Assembly (NCBI GenBank): GCA_050012775.1
Contig: JBEKGN010000007.1
Span: 1 to 64,000, forward strand
Origin: Roseiarcus sp050012775
GTDB taxonomy: Bacteria; Pseudomonadota; Alphaproteobacteria; Rhizobiales; Beijerinckiaceae
DNA length: 64,000 nt
Direction of reading: 5' to 3'
The position numbers were made by a program, and so were the translations under genes. Under the pieces are notes generated by a model that made no database searches, was not told the DNA's origin, and was given only the letters and a program-made list of their open reading frames with translations. This document shows, piece by piece, positions 1 through 9,141 of this stretch. Position 1 is the first letter of the stretch, and each line of letters opens with the position of its first letter.

Positions 1-238
1 CGGTCGCGCAAATCCTGAGAGTAAGCTCCAGCCATCCCCGCTGGCCTCCATCCAGCCAGCAGGTTGAATCAGAGCCGCGTCGATTTGGGAATCCCTCCCG
101 ATTCAGCCTAACGTCCGAGCGCTCTAGGCCGTGGATTGCTTCGCTACGCCCGTAAAGTCGGCCGACGCCCGCTTATGAATTGTTACATTGCGCATCACGT
201 CCGCTTAATCGACCTGTCTGGACCTGTTTGGCACAGCT

Positions 239-709
239 TCAGTGCATTAACATTCCAATTAACCCCATCAACGCAGCGAGGTCGACCTCCGCGGTCTTCC
301 AACGCGCTGCATCGTTTGAATGACAGATGACCTTGGGATGGTCAGGGACGGAAAGCACCCACTCAAACTTCTCTGCGTGCATGATCTTGTTCGTCAGGTC
401 TCGGAAGTGAAGGTCCTTCTCACTGCCGTCCTCTTGAACAACCTTGCCCAATGCGTGCGACTTTGTTTGTTTTAAGTAATAATTAAGCTGTTCCGCATCA
501 TCGAGCACACGTAACTGTGTCGCCATTTCCAAGAGGGCACGGTCAGCACGAATTTCGGCTCGCTCATAGATCGTCTTGTTAAGGTACTTCCATTCGCCCA
601 CGAATCGCTTGTCTACGTATGCAGCGATTGCTGGCTGCCCGAACGCAAACGACATTACTATCCACAAGTTTTCGTGGATGAGTCGGGTGATTTCTGGAGT
701 TTCGTGCAT
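239..709 (-). CDS. Hypothetical protein, lower-GC orphan
   Basis: A 156-residue soluble protein of no family I recognise. No signal peptide or membrane segment is visible. It is mostly helical in composition, with a stretch near residue 105 reading RDLTNKIMHAEKFEW. That loosely recalls the Arg...His helices of HEPN-like proteins, but the spacing does not fit the classical motif, so no function is assigned. The ATG at 709 follows a weak GGGGC Shine-Dalgarno. Base composition is visibly less GC-rich than the genes from 1.6 kb on. Together with its position next to a toxin-antitoxin pair, this suggests acquired DNA. The reading frame is the only plausible one here. Confidence 0.6.
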   Translation of the reverse strand: MHETPEITRLIHENLWIVMSFAFGQPAIAAYVDKRFVGEWKYLNKTIYERAEIRADRALLEMATQLRVLDDAEQLNYYLKQTKSHALGKVVQEDGSEKDLHFRDLTNKIMHAEKFEWVLSVPDHPKVICHSNDAARWKTAEVDLAALMGLIGMLMH

Positions 710-873
710 TGCCCCAGCCTGTAGCGTGTCCGAATTCTAGCGCCAGACATATACTCCCATGTTGCCCCATGCGCGCCCGAATTTACGAATTGTGGAAGCA
801 GGTCGGCGAAGCGCAGGTTGCCTGGTGAAGCGAGCCATGTCGCCTAACGACCTTATCGGCCATAACGCCTCCC

Positions 874-1209
874 TCAAGCAACTGCCAGCGTCAAATGCCC
901 GACCGGCTCGGCCGTCGGCTTCACCTTGATTTCGATATCGTATCCAAGGCGGTTCAAGCACGCCATCAGTTTGCGTTCGGACAGGTTGGTGAAGTCGCCG
1001 CGCAGCATGGCCGACACTTTGGGCTGGGGAATGCCCATGCGTCGGCCGGCCTCTTCTTGTGTCAGATCGAGCCGGCGCAGCGCGCGGGCGATCTCGATCA
1101 CCAGTCCAGACTTGATCTTGAGCTTCTCGGCGCCCGGCAAGCCGAGGTCGGCAAAGACGTTGCCAGAGCCTGTTTCAATCTCGATGCCGTCAACCCGTCG
1201 GTTTGCCAT
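874..1209 (-). CDS. XRE-family antitoxin (HigA-like)
   Basis: A 111-residue helix-turn-helix protein, the likely antitoxin and autorepressor of a HigBA-type module. The HTH lies at about residues 38-75 (IARALRRLDLTQEEAGRRMG then IPQPKVSAMLRG), followed by LSERKLMACLNRLGYDIEI, the strand-forming end typical of HTH_37 antitoxins. Its start overlaps the 3' end of the toxin gene by 20 bases, so the two are translationally coupled with the toxin first, the usual HigBA order. By family, it would bind the operon promoter and neutralise the toxin. The exact cognate family is inferred from length and gene order. Confidence 0.85.
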   Translation of the reverse strand: MANRRVDGIEIETGSGNVFADLGLPGAEKLKIKSGLVIEIARALRRLDLTQEEAGRRMGIPQPKVSAMLRGDFTNLSERKLMACLNRLGYDIEIKVKPTAEPVGHLTLAVA

Positions 1210-1567
1210 CTCGCATCTCCTTTGCCAGCGCTTCGGCGACCTTCAACCGGGCGCGAATAATTTCCATGTCCTTTTGAGGAGTAACGATCCCGCTCTTGCT
1301 TTTCTTCTGAAAGCAATGAAGGACAAACACCGCTTCCTCGAATTTCACGGTGTAAACGGCGCGATATGTGCTGCCGGCGTCGTTCTCGACAACTTCCAGA
1401 ACGCCGCCGCCGCCAAATCCCTTCAGGATTTTCGTCGCTCCGTGCCGGTCGCCGTGCTGCGCGAAATCCAGGGCATGCCCGAAGAACCGGACCACCTCAG
1501 CGGGAAGCGCCATCAAGTCCTTTTTGCTGCTTCCGATCCAGACGAGCGGCTTTTCAGCGTCGGCCAT
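1190..1567 (-). CDS. HigB/Gp49-like toxin (RelE superfamily)
   Basis: A 125-residue protein of the phage-derived Gp49-like/HigB group: VWIGSSKKDLMALPAEVVRF, then AVYTVKFEEAVFVLHCFQKK at about residues 65-90. The order (helix, then beta strands ending in F-x-K-K-S-K) is that of RelE-fold mRNA interferases, which cleave mRNA on the ribosome. An upstream in-frame extension of 17 codons exists, but the ATG at 1567 (MADAEKPL) gives the family's usual N-terminus. It precedes and overlaps the HTH antitoxin gene. Activity is inferred from the family; catalytic residues in this subgroup are not obvious by eye. Confidence 0.85.
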   Translation of the reverse strand: MADAEKPLVWIGSSKKDLMALPAEVVRFFGHALDFAQHGDRHGATKILKGFGGGGVLEVVENDAGSTYRAVYTVKFEEAVFVLHCFQKKSKSGIVTPQKDMEIIRARLKVAEALAKEMRDGKPTG

Positions 1568-1677
1568 GCGCGAATTATACCGGATCAGGAATAAGTCGCA
1601 AGCTTGATCAGGGATCATTGCCCCCCGCGCTGGCCGCGTCTATCGTCCGCGAGGGCGCGTAACGGGGCAAACGAGCG

Positions 1678-4600
1678 ATGGCGGACGAAAAGACCCTCAA
1701 TCTTTTCGTCTCCTCGCCCGGCGACGTGCAGAGCGAACGCGAGCGCGTCGATTTCGTCGTCGCGCGGCTCAATGCGGAATTCGCCGGGCGCGCGCGGATT
1801 CGGACGATCCGCTGGGAGACCCGCTACTACTCCTCGCATGAAACGTTTCAGACCCAGATTCCCGAGGCCGCCGCCTGCGATCTGGTCGTCGCGATCTTCG
1901 GCGCGCGGCTCGGTTCGCCGCTGCCGGCGCAATTCCCCCCGATGCCCACCGGCGAGCCCTATCCCAGCGGCACGGCCTACGAGGTTCTCAGCGCGATCGA
2001 GGCGCGCCGTCACGGCGAGGGCGTGCCCGACATCTATGTCTTTCGCCGGCCGCGCGCGCCGCTCGTCGCCCTGGATGCGAGCGATCGCGCCGAAGTCGAA
2101 GCGCAATGGCGACGGCTGACCGAGTTTTTCGAAAAGTGGTTCCGCAATCGCTCCGGCGAATTCCTCGCCGCGTTCCAGGAATTCTCGACCACCGACGAAT
2201 TCGCGCTCAAGGTCGAGGATTGCCTGCGCCAGTGGCTGGCGCGGCGCGGCTTCGTCGCCAAGGGGGCGGTGTGGGACCGCGCGCGCCAAGGCTCGCCGTT
2301 TCCCGGCCTCGCGGCGTTCGACGAAGGCCGCAGAAGCGTGTTCTTCGGCCGCGGCCTCGTCGTCGATCAGGCGATCCGCCGCCTGCGCGAAGTCGAGGCG
2401 CCGCCCGGCGACGCGAATCGCGCGCCTTTCCTGCTGATCATCGGCGCGAGCGGATCGGGCAAGTCGTCGCTGCTGCGCGCCGGGCTCGCGCCGCGCATCG
2501 TCCTGCCCGGCGTCTTTCCCGAAATCGACCTCTGGCGCCGCGCGCTAGCGATTCCCGGCGCCGATCCTTTCGCCTCGCTCGCCGATAGCCTCCTCGCCGC
2601 CGAGGCGCTCGGGCCGGAACTGGCGCAGGGGCCGTTTCGCGCCAAGGAATTGCTCGCCAAGCAATTGGCCGGCGATCCGGACGCCGCGGTCGCGCCGTTG
2701 CGCGACGCGCTCGACAGGGCGGCGGCGGCGCGCCAGGCCGAGGAGAAATTCGAGGCGCCGCGTCCCGCGCGCCTGTTGCTCGGCGTCGATCAGGCCGAAC
2801 GGCTGCTGACCGAGACCGAGGCGGGGCTCGCGCAGCGCTTTTGCGCGCTTCTTTCCGCCCTCGCGCGCCATCGCATCGCCACCGTCGTGATGGCGCTGCG
2901 CAGCGACGCCTATGCGCGCTTTCAGTCGATCGAATATTTGGTCGCCTTGCGCGACGCCGGCGCGACGCTCGATCTGCTGCCGCCGACGCCAAGCGAGCTG
3001 GAGGAAATGACGACGCGGCCTGTCGCGTTGTGCGATCCGCCCCTCAGCTTCGAGCAGAAGGACGGCCGCTCGCTCGCAGCCCAGCTGGTCGCCGACGCGC
3101 GCGGCGGCGACGCCCTGCCGCTGCTGCAAATGACCCTTTCGCGCCTCAGCGCGGCCGAAGCCGCGCGCGGCGACGGCGTGCTGCGCTTCGCCGATTATCA
3201 CGGCATGGACGAGGCGGTGACGGAAACCGCCAACGAGGCCCTCGCCGGCCTCGAAGGGTCCGCGCGAGGCCAGTTGCCGGATTTGATAACGGGACTGGTG
3301 CGCGACGTCGCCGCCGATCCGCTGACCGGCGCGCCGGCGCCGGTGATCGGCGCGCTCGATCGCGCGCGCTTCGAGGCGGGGCGCCCCGAACGCACGGCGC
3401 TGGTCGAGGCTTTCGTCGCCAAGCGCCTCCTCACCGCCGAAGGCGACGCCGCCAGCCGGCGCGTGCGCCCGACCCACGAGGCGCTGCTGCGCATCTGGCC
3501 CGAGGCGGTGGCGATCATCGCCGAGGCCGCGCATCTCATTCGCGTGCGCCATGCGCTGGAGCCGATCGCGCGCGAATGGGCCGAGGCGCGGCCCGAGGAC
3601 AAGGCGCGCCATCTCGACATTTCGCCCGCCCTGCTCGAGGGCGCAGAGCGCTATGTCGAGCGTTTCGGCGCCGAGGCCTCGCCGGCGACGCGCGACTTCG
3701 TCGCCGCGGCGAGCGCGGCCGCGCAGGCGAGGCGCGACCGCGAACGCCAGGAGCAGGAGCGCCGCCTCGCGGACGCCGAGGCGATCGCCGCCGCCAACCA
3801 ACGCATCGCCCGGCGCACGGGGATCGGCCTCGTCGCCGCGCTGGCGCTGGCGGGGCTGGCGGGCTGGCAATGGTACGCGGCCGACGCGGCCAAGAAAGAC
3901 GCGCAAGCCCAGCGCGACCGCGCCGAAAACGCGCTGACCCTCGCCAGGAAAACCGCCAACGATCTCGTGTTCGATCTCGCGCAGCGCTTCCGCAGCGCCA
4001 CCGGCATGCCGGTGGCGATCGTCAACGACGTGCTCGACCGTGCGCGCGCGCTCCAGCAGCAGCTCGTCAACTCCGGCGAATCGACGCCCGACCTCATGGC
4101 GAGCGTCGCCTCGGCGCAGCTCGAAAGCGCCATAACCTTGCGCGATTTCGGCGATTCGGCCGGCGCGCTGACTCTCGCGCGCCAGTCCTACGCCACGCTC
4201 GCGCCGGTGGTTGCGGCGCAGCCTGCCAACGTCGTCGGCCAGCGCAATCTCGCCGTCACCGACAATGTGATCGGCGGCCTTCTCACCGACCAAGGCGACC
4301 TCGACGGCGCGCTCGCGCAATACAACGCCGCGCTCGCGATCAACGACGCGCTCGCGACAGCGCATCCCGACGATCCGGCGATCCCGCGCGAGCGCTCCAT
4401 CGCGCTCGGCGACATCGCCAAGGTGCAAAAGGCGCGCAGCGATCTGCCCGCCGCGCTGCAGGCGTTCCGCGATGGACTCGCGCTGTCGGAAAAGCTCGTC
4501 GCCGCCAATCCCGCCGACATCGCCTCGCAACGCGACATCGGCGTCGCTCACGCCAACATCGGCGACGTCGAGACGACGCAAGGCCAGATCGCGAGCGCGC

Positions 4601-7287
4601 TCGACGACTTTCGCCAGGCGCAAGCGGTCTTCGTCAAGCTGTCGGCCGCCGCGCCGAACGACGGCGGCCTGAAGGGCGATGTCGCGCTCGCCGATCTGAA
4701 GATCGGCGCGGCGCTGGAGCAGCTCGGCCAAAACGACGCAGCGTTCGCCGCCCTGCAAGACGCAGCGGCCCTTCGCCGCGCGCTCGCGCAAGCGGCGCCG
4801 GACAATGCGGCCGCGCAGAGCGACTACGCCGAAGCGGAGGTGAGTCTCGGGCTGATCGAGATCAAGCGCGGCGACGGCGCGGGCGCCGACGCGACGCTGC
4901 GCGACGCCTATGCGATCGCCGGCGCGCTGAGCGCGCGCGACGTCGCCAACGCGAGTTTGAGGCGTCTCCTCTCGCGCGCCGACGAGGGCGTCGGCAAGTC
5001 GCTCCTCGCGCAAGGCGATCTTCCGGGCGCCCTCGGCTCGTTTAAGCAAAGTCAGGCGATCGCGGCCGCCCTCGCCGCCCAAGCGCCGAAGGACGCCGTT
5101 CCCGCGCAAGACGTCGTGCTCGGCGACTTGGAGATCGGCGACGTCGAGACGCGTCTCGGCGACGACGCGGAAGCGGAAGCGGCCTACCGGGACGCGCTCG
5201 CGGGCGCGCAAAAGCTGATCGCGAACGATCCGACGAACGCGGTCTTTCAAGATTACGCCATCTCCTCGAATGTAGATCTCGGCGACGTCGCGAAGGCGCG
5301 CGGGGACGCCAAGGGCGCGCTTGCCGACTATTCGCAGGCCTTGACCGCCGCCAAAGCTCTCGCCGCCAAGGATGCGAGCGCTGCGGCTTGGCGACGCAAC
5401 ATCGTGCTCGCCGACAATCGCATCGGCGCGCTCACGCTTTCCGGCGGCGACGCCGACGGCGCGCTGGGCTATTTGCGCGAAGCGCAGACGCTCGCGAGCG
5501 CGCTCGTGGCGGCCGACGCCGGCGATACGGACGCCCAATATAGCCTCGCCGACAGCGACGAGGCGATCGCCAAGGCGCTCAGCGCCAAAGGCGACGATCC
5601 GGGCGCGCTCGCGGCGATGCGCGACGCGCAGACGGCGTGCGAGGCGCTGGCGGCCCGCGCGCCCGGCGACGCGAAATCTGTCGCGGCGCTCGGCGGAATG
5701 TTCATCTCGCTCGGCGATCTCCACGCCAAGGCCATGCGCTCCGACGAGGCGATCGCCGCGTTCCGTCAAGCCGTCGCGGTTCTCTCCAAGCGCGCCGCCG
5801 AAGCGCCGAAGGACTTTTCCGCGGCCGACGGCCTCGCGGTCGCGCAGGATCATTTGCGGCTCGCCCTGCGCCAGGCCGGCGACGCGCCGGGCGCCCTCGC
5901 GGCGGCGCAGGCGGCCTATCAGGCGCGAAAGTCGATCGTCGCCCTGGCGCCGAACTCCGCCGCGCCTCAGCGCGACCTTTCCGTCGCGGCGGCCCGCGTC
6001 GGCTTCGCCCTGGAGCAAACCAACGATCTCAACGGCGCGATCGGCGCCTATCGCGAGGCGCTCGCCGCCGCGAAATCCGAGGGCGCCCTCGCCAACCCGC
6101 CGCAAGACTGGAGCCAAGACGTCGCCACGGCGGATCAATGGCTCGGCATGGCGCTCGCAGCGGCCAAGGACGCCAATGGCGCGCTCGCCGCCTATCGCGA
6201 AGGCGCGCAGGCGCTCGCCGCCATGCCCACCGGCGACCCGCCCGACGCCGCTTGGCGGATTCTGCTCGCCGGATTGGATTCGTATATCGGCGCCTTGCTG
6301 AAGGCGCGCAACGACCTCGCCGGCGCCCTCACGGCCGATCGCAGCGCCGAAGCGCTGCTGACCGCCGCCGCCGCGAAAGGCGACGCCTCGGTCGAGGAGA
6401 GTCTCGCCGCCGCCAAGGAAGCGATCGCCCTCGTCCTCTATGCGCAAAAGGACGCGGCCGGCGCGACGGCGGCGAGAGTGGAGGCGATCCCGCTGCGCAA
6501 GGCCATCGCGGGCCAGGCCCCAAGCGATTCCAACCTGCGCGCTTTGGCGGCGGACGAATTGAGCGTCTGCGGCGCGAAGGGCATGGACGGCGGCGCGGTC
6601 TGCCAGGATGCGGTGAACGACTCGCGCCTCGCTGCGTCGCACGCTCCCGACGACGCAAACGCTCAATTCGCTTTGCACGCCTGCCTCAACGCCCTCGGCG
6701 GCGCCCAGGCCCGGGCCGGCGACAGCGCGGGCGCCGAGGCGACGCTTGGCGAAAGTCTGGCGCTGGCGACGGCTTGGGCCGCCAAGGCGCCGAGCGACGC
6801 GCGTTGGCGGTTCGGCGTCGCCATTGCGGCGGAGCGTCTCGGCGTCTTGCAATTCACGGCCAAGGCCTATGACGCCGCCCTCGCGTCCTTCGTCGCCGCG
6901 CGCGACGCTGCGGCGGCGCTCGTCGCTCTCGACAAGACCAACGCCGTCTGGGCCGCCACCCTCGCCCGCAGCGTCAGCGAGATCGGCGGCGTCGCCAACG
7001 CCGAACTCCTAGCCAAGAACTACGACGCCGCCCTCGCCGCGCTCGACAAGGCTGCCCCGGCCGCCCCCGACCAGAACTGGCTCGACCTCATCCGCGCGGC
7101 CTCACTGATGTTTGAGGGCCATGCCGACGAGGCGCGCGCCCTCTATCTGAAACACCGCGGCGAGGCCACCTTGGGCGGCAAGAGCTGGGAACAGGCGACG
7201 ACGGAGAGCTTCGCGTATCTGCGCGCCAACGGCCAGAGCGATCCGCTGATGGACGAAATCGAGGCGCTGTTCGCCGCGCCGAAATGA
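1678..7287 (+). CDS. Giant DUF4062 - nSTAND ATPase - TPR protein
   Basis: A 1869-residue NLR-like signalling ATPase. Residues 5-120 are a DUF4062 domain (LNLFVSSPGDVQSERERV; later DLVVAIFGARLGSPLP). The nSTAND1 entry motif SPFPGLAAFDEGRRSVFFGR is at 206-225, Walker A GASGSGKSS at 256-264, and the Walker B/sensor LLLGVDQAERLL at about 367-378. A charged helix (about 680-710) precedes a hydrophobic segment GLVAALALAGLAGWQW (about 715-732), probably membrane-spanning. From about 785 to the end there is a long array of TPR-like repeats carrying a recurring L-G-D turn. STAND proteins act as sensors that oligomerise on binding a trigger; here the TPRs would be the sensor and DUF4062 the effector or adaptor. 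That role is inferred. A trypsin-like protease gene follows 34 bases downstream on the same strand. Confidence 0.85.
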   Translation: MADEKTLNLFVSSPGDVQSERERVDFVVARLNAEFAGRARIRTIRWETRYYSSHETFQTQIPEAAACDLVVAIFGARLGSPLPAQFPPMPTGEPYPSGTAYEVLSAIEARRHGEGVPDIYVFRRPRAPLVALDASDRAEVEAQWRRLTEFFEKWFRNRSGEFLAAFQEFSTTDEFALKVEDCLRQWLARRGFVAKGAVWDRARQGSPFPGLAAFDEGRRSVFFGRGLVVDQAIRRLREVEAPPGDANRAPFLLIIGASGSGKSSLLRAGLAPRIVLPGVFPEIDLWRRALAIPGADPFASLADSLLAAEALGPELAQGPFRAKELLAKQLAGDPDAAVAPLRDALDRAAAARQAEEKFEAPRPARLLLGVDQAERLLTETEAGLAQRFCALLSALARHRIATVVMALRSDAYARFQSIEYLVALRDAGATLDLLPPTPSELEEMTTRPVALCDPPLSFEQKDGRSLAAQLVADARGGDALPLLQMTLSRLSAAEAARGDGVLRFADYHGMDEAVTETANEALAGLEGSARGQLPDLITGLVRDVAADPLTGAPAPVIGALDRARFEAGRPERTALVEAFVAKRLLTAEGDAASRRVRPTHEALLRIWPEAVAIIAEAAHLIRVRHALEPIAREWAEARPEDKARHLDISPALLEGAERYVERFGAEASPATRDFVAAASAAAQARRDRERQEQERRLADAEAIAAANQRIARRTGIGLVAALALAGLAGWQWYAADAAKKDAQAQRDRAENALTLARKTANDLVFDLAQRFRSATGMPVAIVNDVLDRARALQQQLVNSGESTPDLMASVASAQLESAITLRDFGDSAGALTLARQSYATLAPVVAAQPANVVGQRNLAVTDNVIGGLLTDQGDLDGALAQYNAALAINDALATAHPDDPAIPRERSIALGDIAKVQKARSDLPAALQAFRDGLALSEKLVAANPADIASQRDIGVAHANIGDVETTQGQIASALDDFRQAQAVFVKLSAAAPNDGGLKGDVALADLKIGAALEQLGQNDAAFAALQDAAALRRALAQAAPDNAAAQSDYAEAEVSLGLIEIKRGDGAGADATLRDAYAIAGALSARDVANASLRRLLSRADEGVGKSLLAQGDLPGALGSFKQSQAIAAALAAQAPKDAVPAQDVVLGDLEIGDVETRLGDDAEAEAAYRDALAGAQKLIANDPTNAVFQDYAISSNVDLGDVAKARGDAKGALADYSQALTAAKALAAKDASAAAWRRNIVLADNRIGALTLSGGDADGALGYLREAQTLASALVAADAGDTDAQYSLADSDEAIAKALSAKGDDPGALAAMRDAQTACEALAARAPGDAKSVAALGGMFISLGDLHAKAMRSDEAIAAFRQAVAVLSKRAAEAPKDFSAADGLAVAQDHLRLALRQAGDAPGALAAAQAAYQARKSIVALAPNSAAPQRDLSVAAARVGFALEQTNDLNGAIGAYREALAAAKSEGALANPPQDWSQDVATADQWLGMALAAAKDANGALAAYREGAQALAAMPTGDPPDAAWRILLAGLDSYIGALLKARNDLAGALTADRSAEALLTAAAAKGDASVEESLAAAKEAIALVLYAQKDAAGATAARVEAIPLRKAIAGQAPSDSNLRALAADELSVCGAKGMDGGAVCQDAVNDSRLAASHAPDDANAQFALHACLNALGGAQARAGDSAGAEATLGESLALATAWAAKAPSDARWRFGVAIAAERLGVLQFTAKAYDAALASFVAARDAAAALVALDKTNAVWAATLARSVSEIGGVANAELLAKNYDAALAALDKAAPAAPDQNWLDLIRAASLMFEGHADEARALYLKHRGEATLGGKSWEQATTESFAYLRANGQSDPLMDEIEALFAAPK

Positions 7288-7321
7288 CCGCCGCCTTGTC
7301 GCCGCGCGCGCGCCCTCCCAT

Positions 7322-8371
7322 ATGCGACGCATGTTCAGCTTGAATTCCACTCCCGAAGTTCTCTATGCGCTCGACGGCGAGGGCGCATCGAGCGGCTCCG
7401 GCCTGCCGTCGGCGGCGTCCGACGACGCCGCGCTCGACGTCTATTCGCGCGTCGTCACCGAAGTCGTCGATCGCGTCGGGCCGAGCGTCGTGCGCATCGA
7501 CATCCGCCGCGCGGGAAAAGCCGCGGGCTCGGGCTCGGGCGTCATCATTTCGCCGGACGGCCTCGCTCTGACCAACAGCCACGTCGTGCAAGGCGCGCGC
7601 AGCGTCGCGCTGACGACGCTGGAGGGGCGCGAATTCCAGGCGCGGGTGCTCGGCGACGATCCCGACACCGATCTGGCGCTGCTGCGCGTCGACGAAGACG
7701 TGACGCTGCCGGCGGCGCGGCTGGGCGACAGCTCGAAGCTCAAGCGCGGCCAGATCGCCATCGCCATCGGCAATCCCTTGGGCTTCGACGCGACGGTGAC
7801 CGCCGGCGTCGTCTCGGCGCTCGGGCGGTCGCTGCAATCGCGCACCGGCCGCATGATCGAGGACGTCGTCCAGACCGACGCGGCGTTGAACCCCGGCAAT
7901 TCCGGCGGGCCGCTGGTCTCCTCGGCCGGCGAGGTCATCGGCATCAACACCGCGATCATCATGGGCGCGCAAGGCATCTGCTTCGCCGTCGCCTCCAACA
8001 CCGCCCATTTCGTCGCCGGCGAGATCGCGCGGCACGGGCGCGTGCGCCGCGCCTATATCGGCGTCGGCGCCGCGACGACGCCGATCCCGCGCCGCATTGC
8101 GCTGCGCCTAGGGCTCGACCAGGCGACCGGCGCCCGGCTCATCAGCGTCGACCAGAGCGGCCCCGCCGCGCACGCCGGCCTTCTGTCGGGCGATCTCGTC
8201 ATCGCCCTCGACGGCAAGCCGGTGACCAGCGTCGGCGACCTGATGCGCCAACTCGACGCCGACAAGATCAACCGCACGGTGAGCATCGATTTTCTCCGCC
8301 GGTCCGAGCAATTGCGGCTGTGGATAGGTCCGCGGGACCGCGCCCTGGCGGCGTTGCCGCGCGCGAGCTGA
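7322..8371 (+). CDS. Trypsin-like S1C/HtrA-type protease with one PDZ domain
   Basis: A 349-residue serine protease. The triad is visible: His87 in TNSHVV, Asp117 in DTDLALLRV and Ser194 in NPGNSGGPL. One PDZ domain follows (about 236-335: GARLISVDQSGPAAHAGLLS then GDLVIALDGKPV). Unlike DegP/DegQ relatives, the first 50 residues show no signal peptide or membrane helix (MFSLNSTPEVLYALDGEGAS), so the enzyme should stay in the cytoplasm unless a start was missed. The ATG at 7322 is used; an ATG at 7331 is also possible. It lies 34 bases behind the STAND gene and is probably cotranscribed. The physical link suggests a sensor-protease partnership, but this is inference. Confidence 0.9.
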   Translation: MRRMFSLNSTPEVLYALDGEGASSGSGLPSAASDDAALDVYSRVVTEVVDRVGPSVVRIDIRRAGKAAGSGSGVIISPDGLALTNSHVVQGARSVALTTLEGREFQARVLGDDPDTDLALLRVDEDVTLPAARLGDSSKLKRGQIAIAIGNPLGFDATVTAGVVSALGRSLQSRTGRMIEDVVQTDAALNPGNSGGPLVSSAGEVIGINTAIIMGAQGICFAVASNTAHFVAGEIARHGRVRRAYIGVGAATTPIPRRIALRLGLDQATGARLISVDQSGPAAHAGLLSGDLVIALDGKPVTSVGDLMRQLDADKINRTVSIDFLRRSEQLRLWIGPRDRALAALPRAS

Positions 8372-8380
8372 GCGCCGCGC

Positions 8381-8434
8381 CTGGGGATAAGCTGGGGATA
8401 AGCTGGGGATAAGCTGGGGATAAGCTGGGGATAA
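8381..8434. repeat. 11-bp tandem repeat, five units
   Basis: Five head-to-tail copies of GCTGGGGATAA (the first lacks its G) fill the gap between the protease stop codon and the end of the convergent DedA gene. The units are identical. Each carries a TAA, so read-through in one frame would be stopped. It may be a slippage-prone array with no function beyond spacing; it is not a CRISPR because there are no spacers. Confidence 0.95.
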
Positions 8435-8443
8435 ATCGGCGCT

Positions 8444-9091
8444 TCAGCGCCGCTTCGGCGCCACCAGCGGCCCCGGCAGCGCAGCCTCGGCTTCGGCGCG
8501 CAAGAGCTTTTCGTGATGGGCGATGAAGCGGCTCGCCGCGACGGCGCCGACGACGGCGGCGATCAGCGCGGCGACGCCGACGGGACGGGCGTAATGCTCG
8601 AAGGCGACCCCGAGGAAATAGCCGCCGAGCCCGAAGATCGTCGCCCAGACGATTCCGCCGAGCGCGTTGAACAGCAAAAAGCGCGGCCAGGGCAGATGAT
8701 TGACGCCGGCCAGAAAGGCCGCGAACGCCCGCAGAACGGCCACGAAGCGGCCGAAGAACACGATCTTGCCGCCGTGGCGCTGGAACAGATATTGCGCGAC
8801 CTTCAGGCGCCCTTCGTCGATGCGGATGTAGCTTCCGTATTTGTAGATCAGGGGGAAGCCGAATTCGCGCCCGACCCAATAGCCCGCGTTGTCCCCGAGG
8901 ATCGCCGCCGTCGCCGCGCAGGCGATGACGAGGCCGATGTGGAGATCGCCGCGCCCCGCGAGCACCGCGCCGCTCACCAGCGCCGTTTCGCCCGGCATCG
9001 GCACCCCCGCGCTCTCCAGCGCGACCAGGACGAAGATGGCGAAATAGCCGTATTCCGCAACGAACTGATGCAGGTGATGCAGAAACGGCAT
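8444..9091 (-). CDS. DedA-family membrane protein
   Basis: A 215-residue inner-membrane protein of the DedA/SNARE-associated family, implicated elsewhere in undecaprenyl-phosphate or lipid flipping and membrane-potential homeostasis. Family signatures are present: ESAGVPMPGETALVSGAVLA near residue 25, GDNAGYWVGREFG near 65, FFGRFVAVLRAFAAFLAG near 110 and a late NALGGIVWAT helix. The G-R-F-x-x-x-x-R motif is intact. Length matches the family. It converges on the protease gene across a tandem-repeat spacer and has no obvious operon partner. Confidence 0.92.
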   Translation of the reverse strand: MPFLHHLHQFVAEYGYFAIFVLVALESAGVPMPGETALVSGAVLAGRGDLHIGLVIACAATAAILGDNAGYWVGREFGFPLIYKYGSYIRIDEGRLKVAQYLFQRHGGKIVFFGRFVAVLRAFAAFLAGVNHLPWPRFLLFNALGGIVWATIFGLGGYFLGVAFEHYARPVGVAALIAAVVGAVAASRFIAHHEKLLRAEAEAALPGPLVAPKRR

Positions 9092-9141
9092 GGGCGAGTC
9101 TCGCGGCCTGGGAACTCGGCGAAGCGCCCTCTTTAGCCCAG

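Noticed and set aside
2545..6852. A 1435-codon open frame on the minus strand under the STAND gene
   Set aside because: It is antisense to a gene with clear domains, has Arg/Gly/Ala-rich low-complexity composition, and arises from high GC at third codon positions.
8381..8434. CRISPR-like array
   Set aside because: The units are contiguous with no spacers and there are no cas genes.
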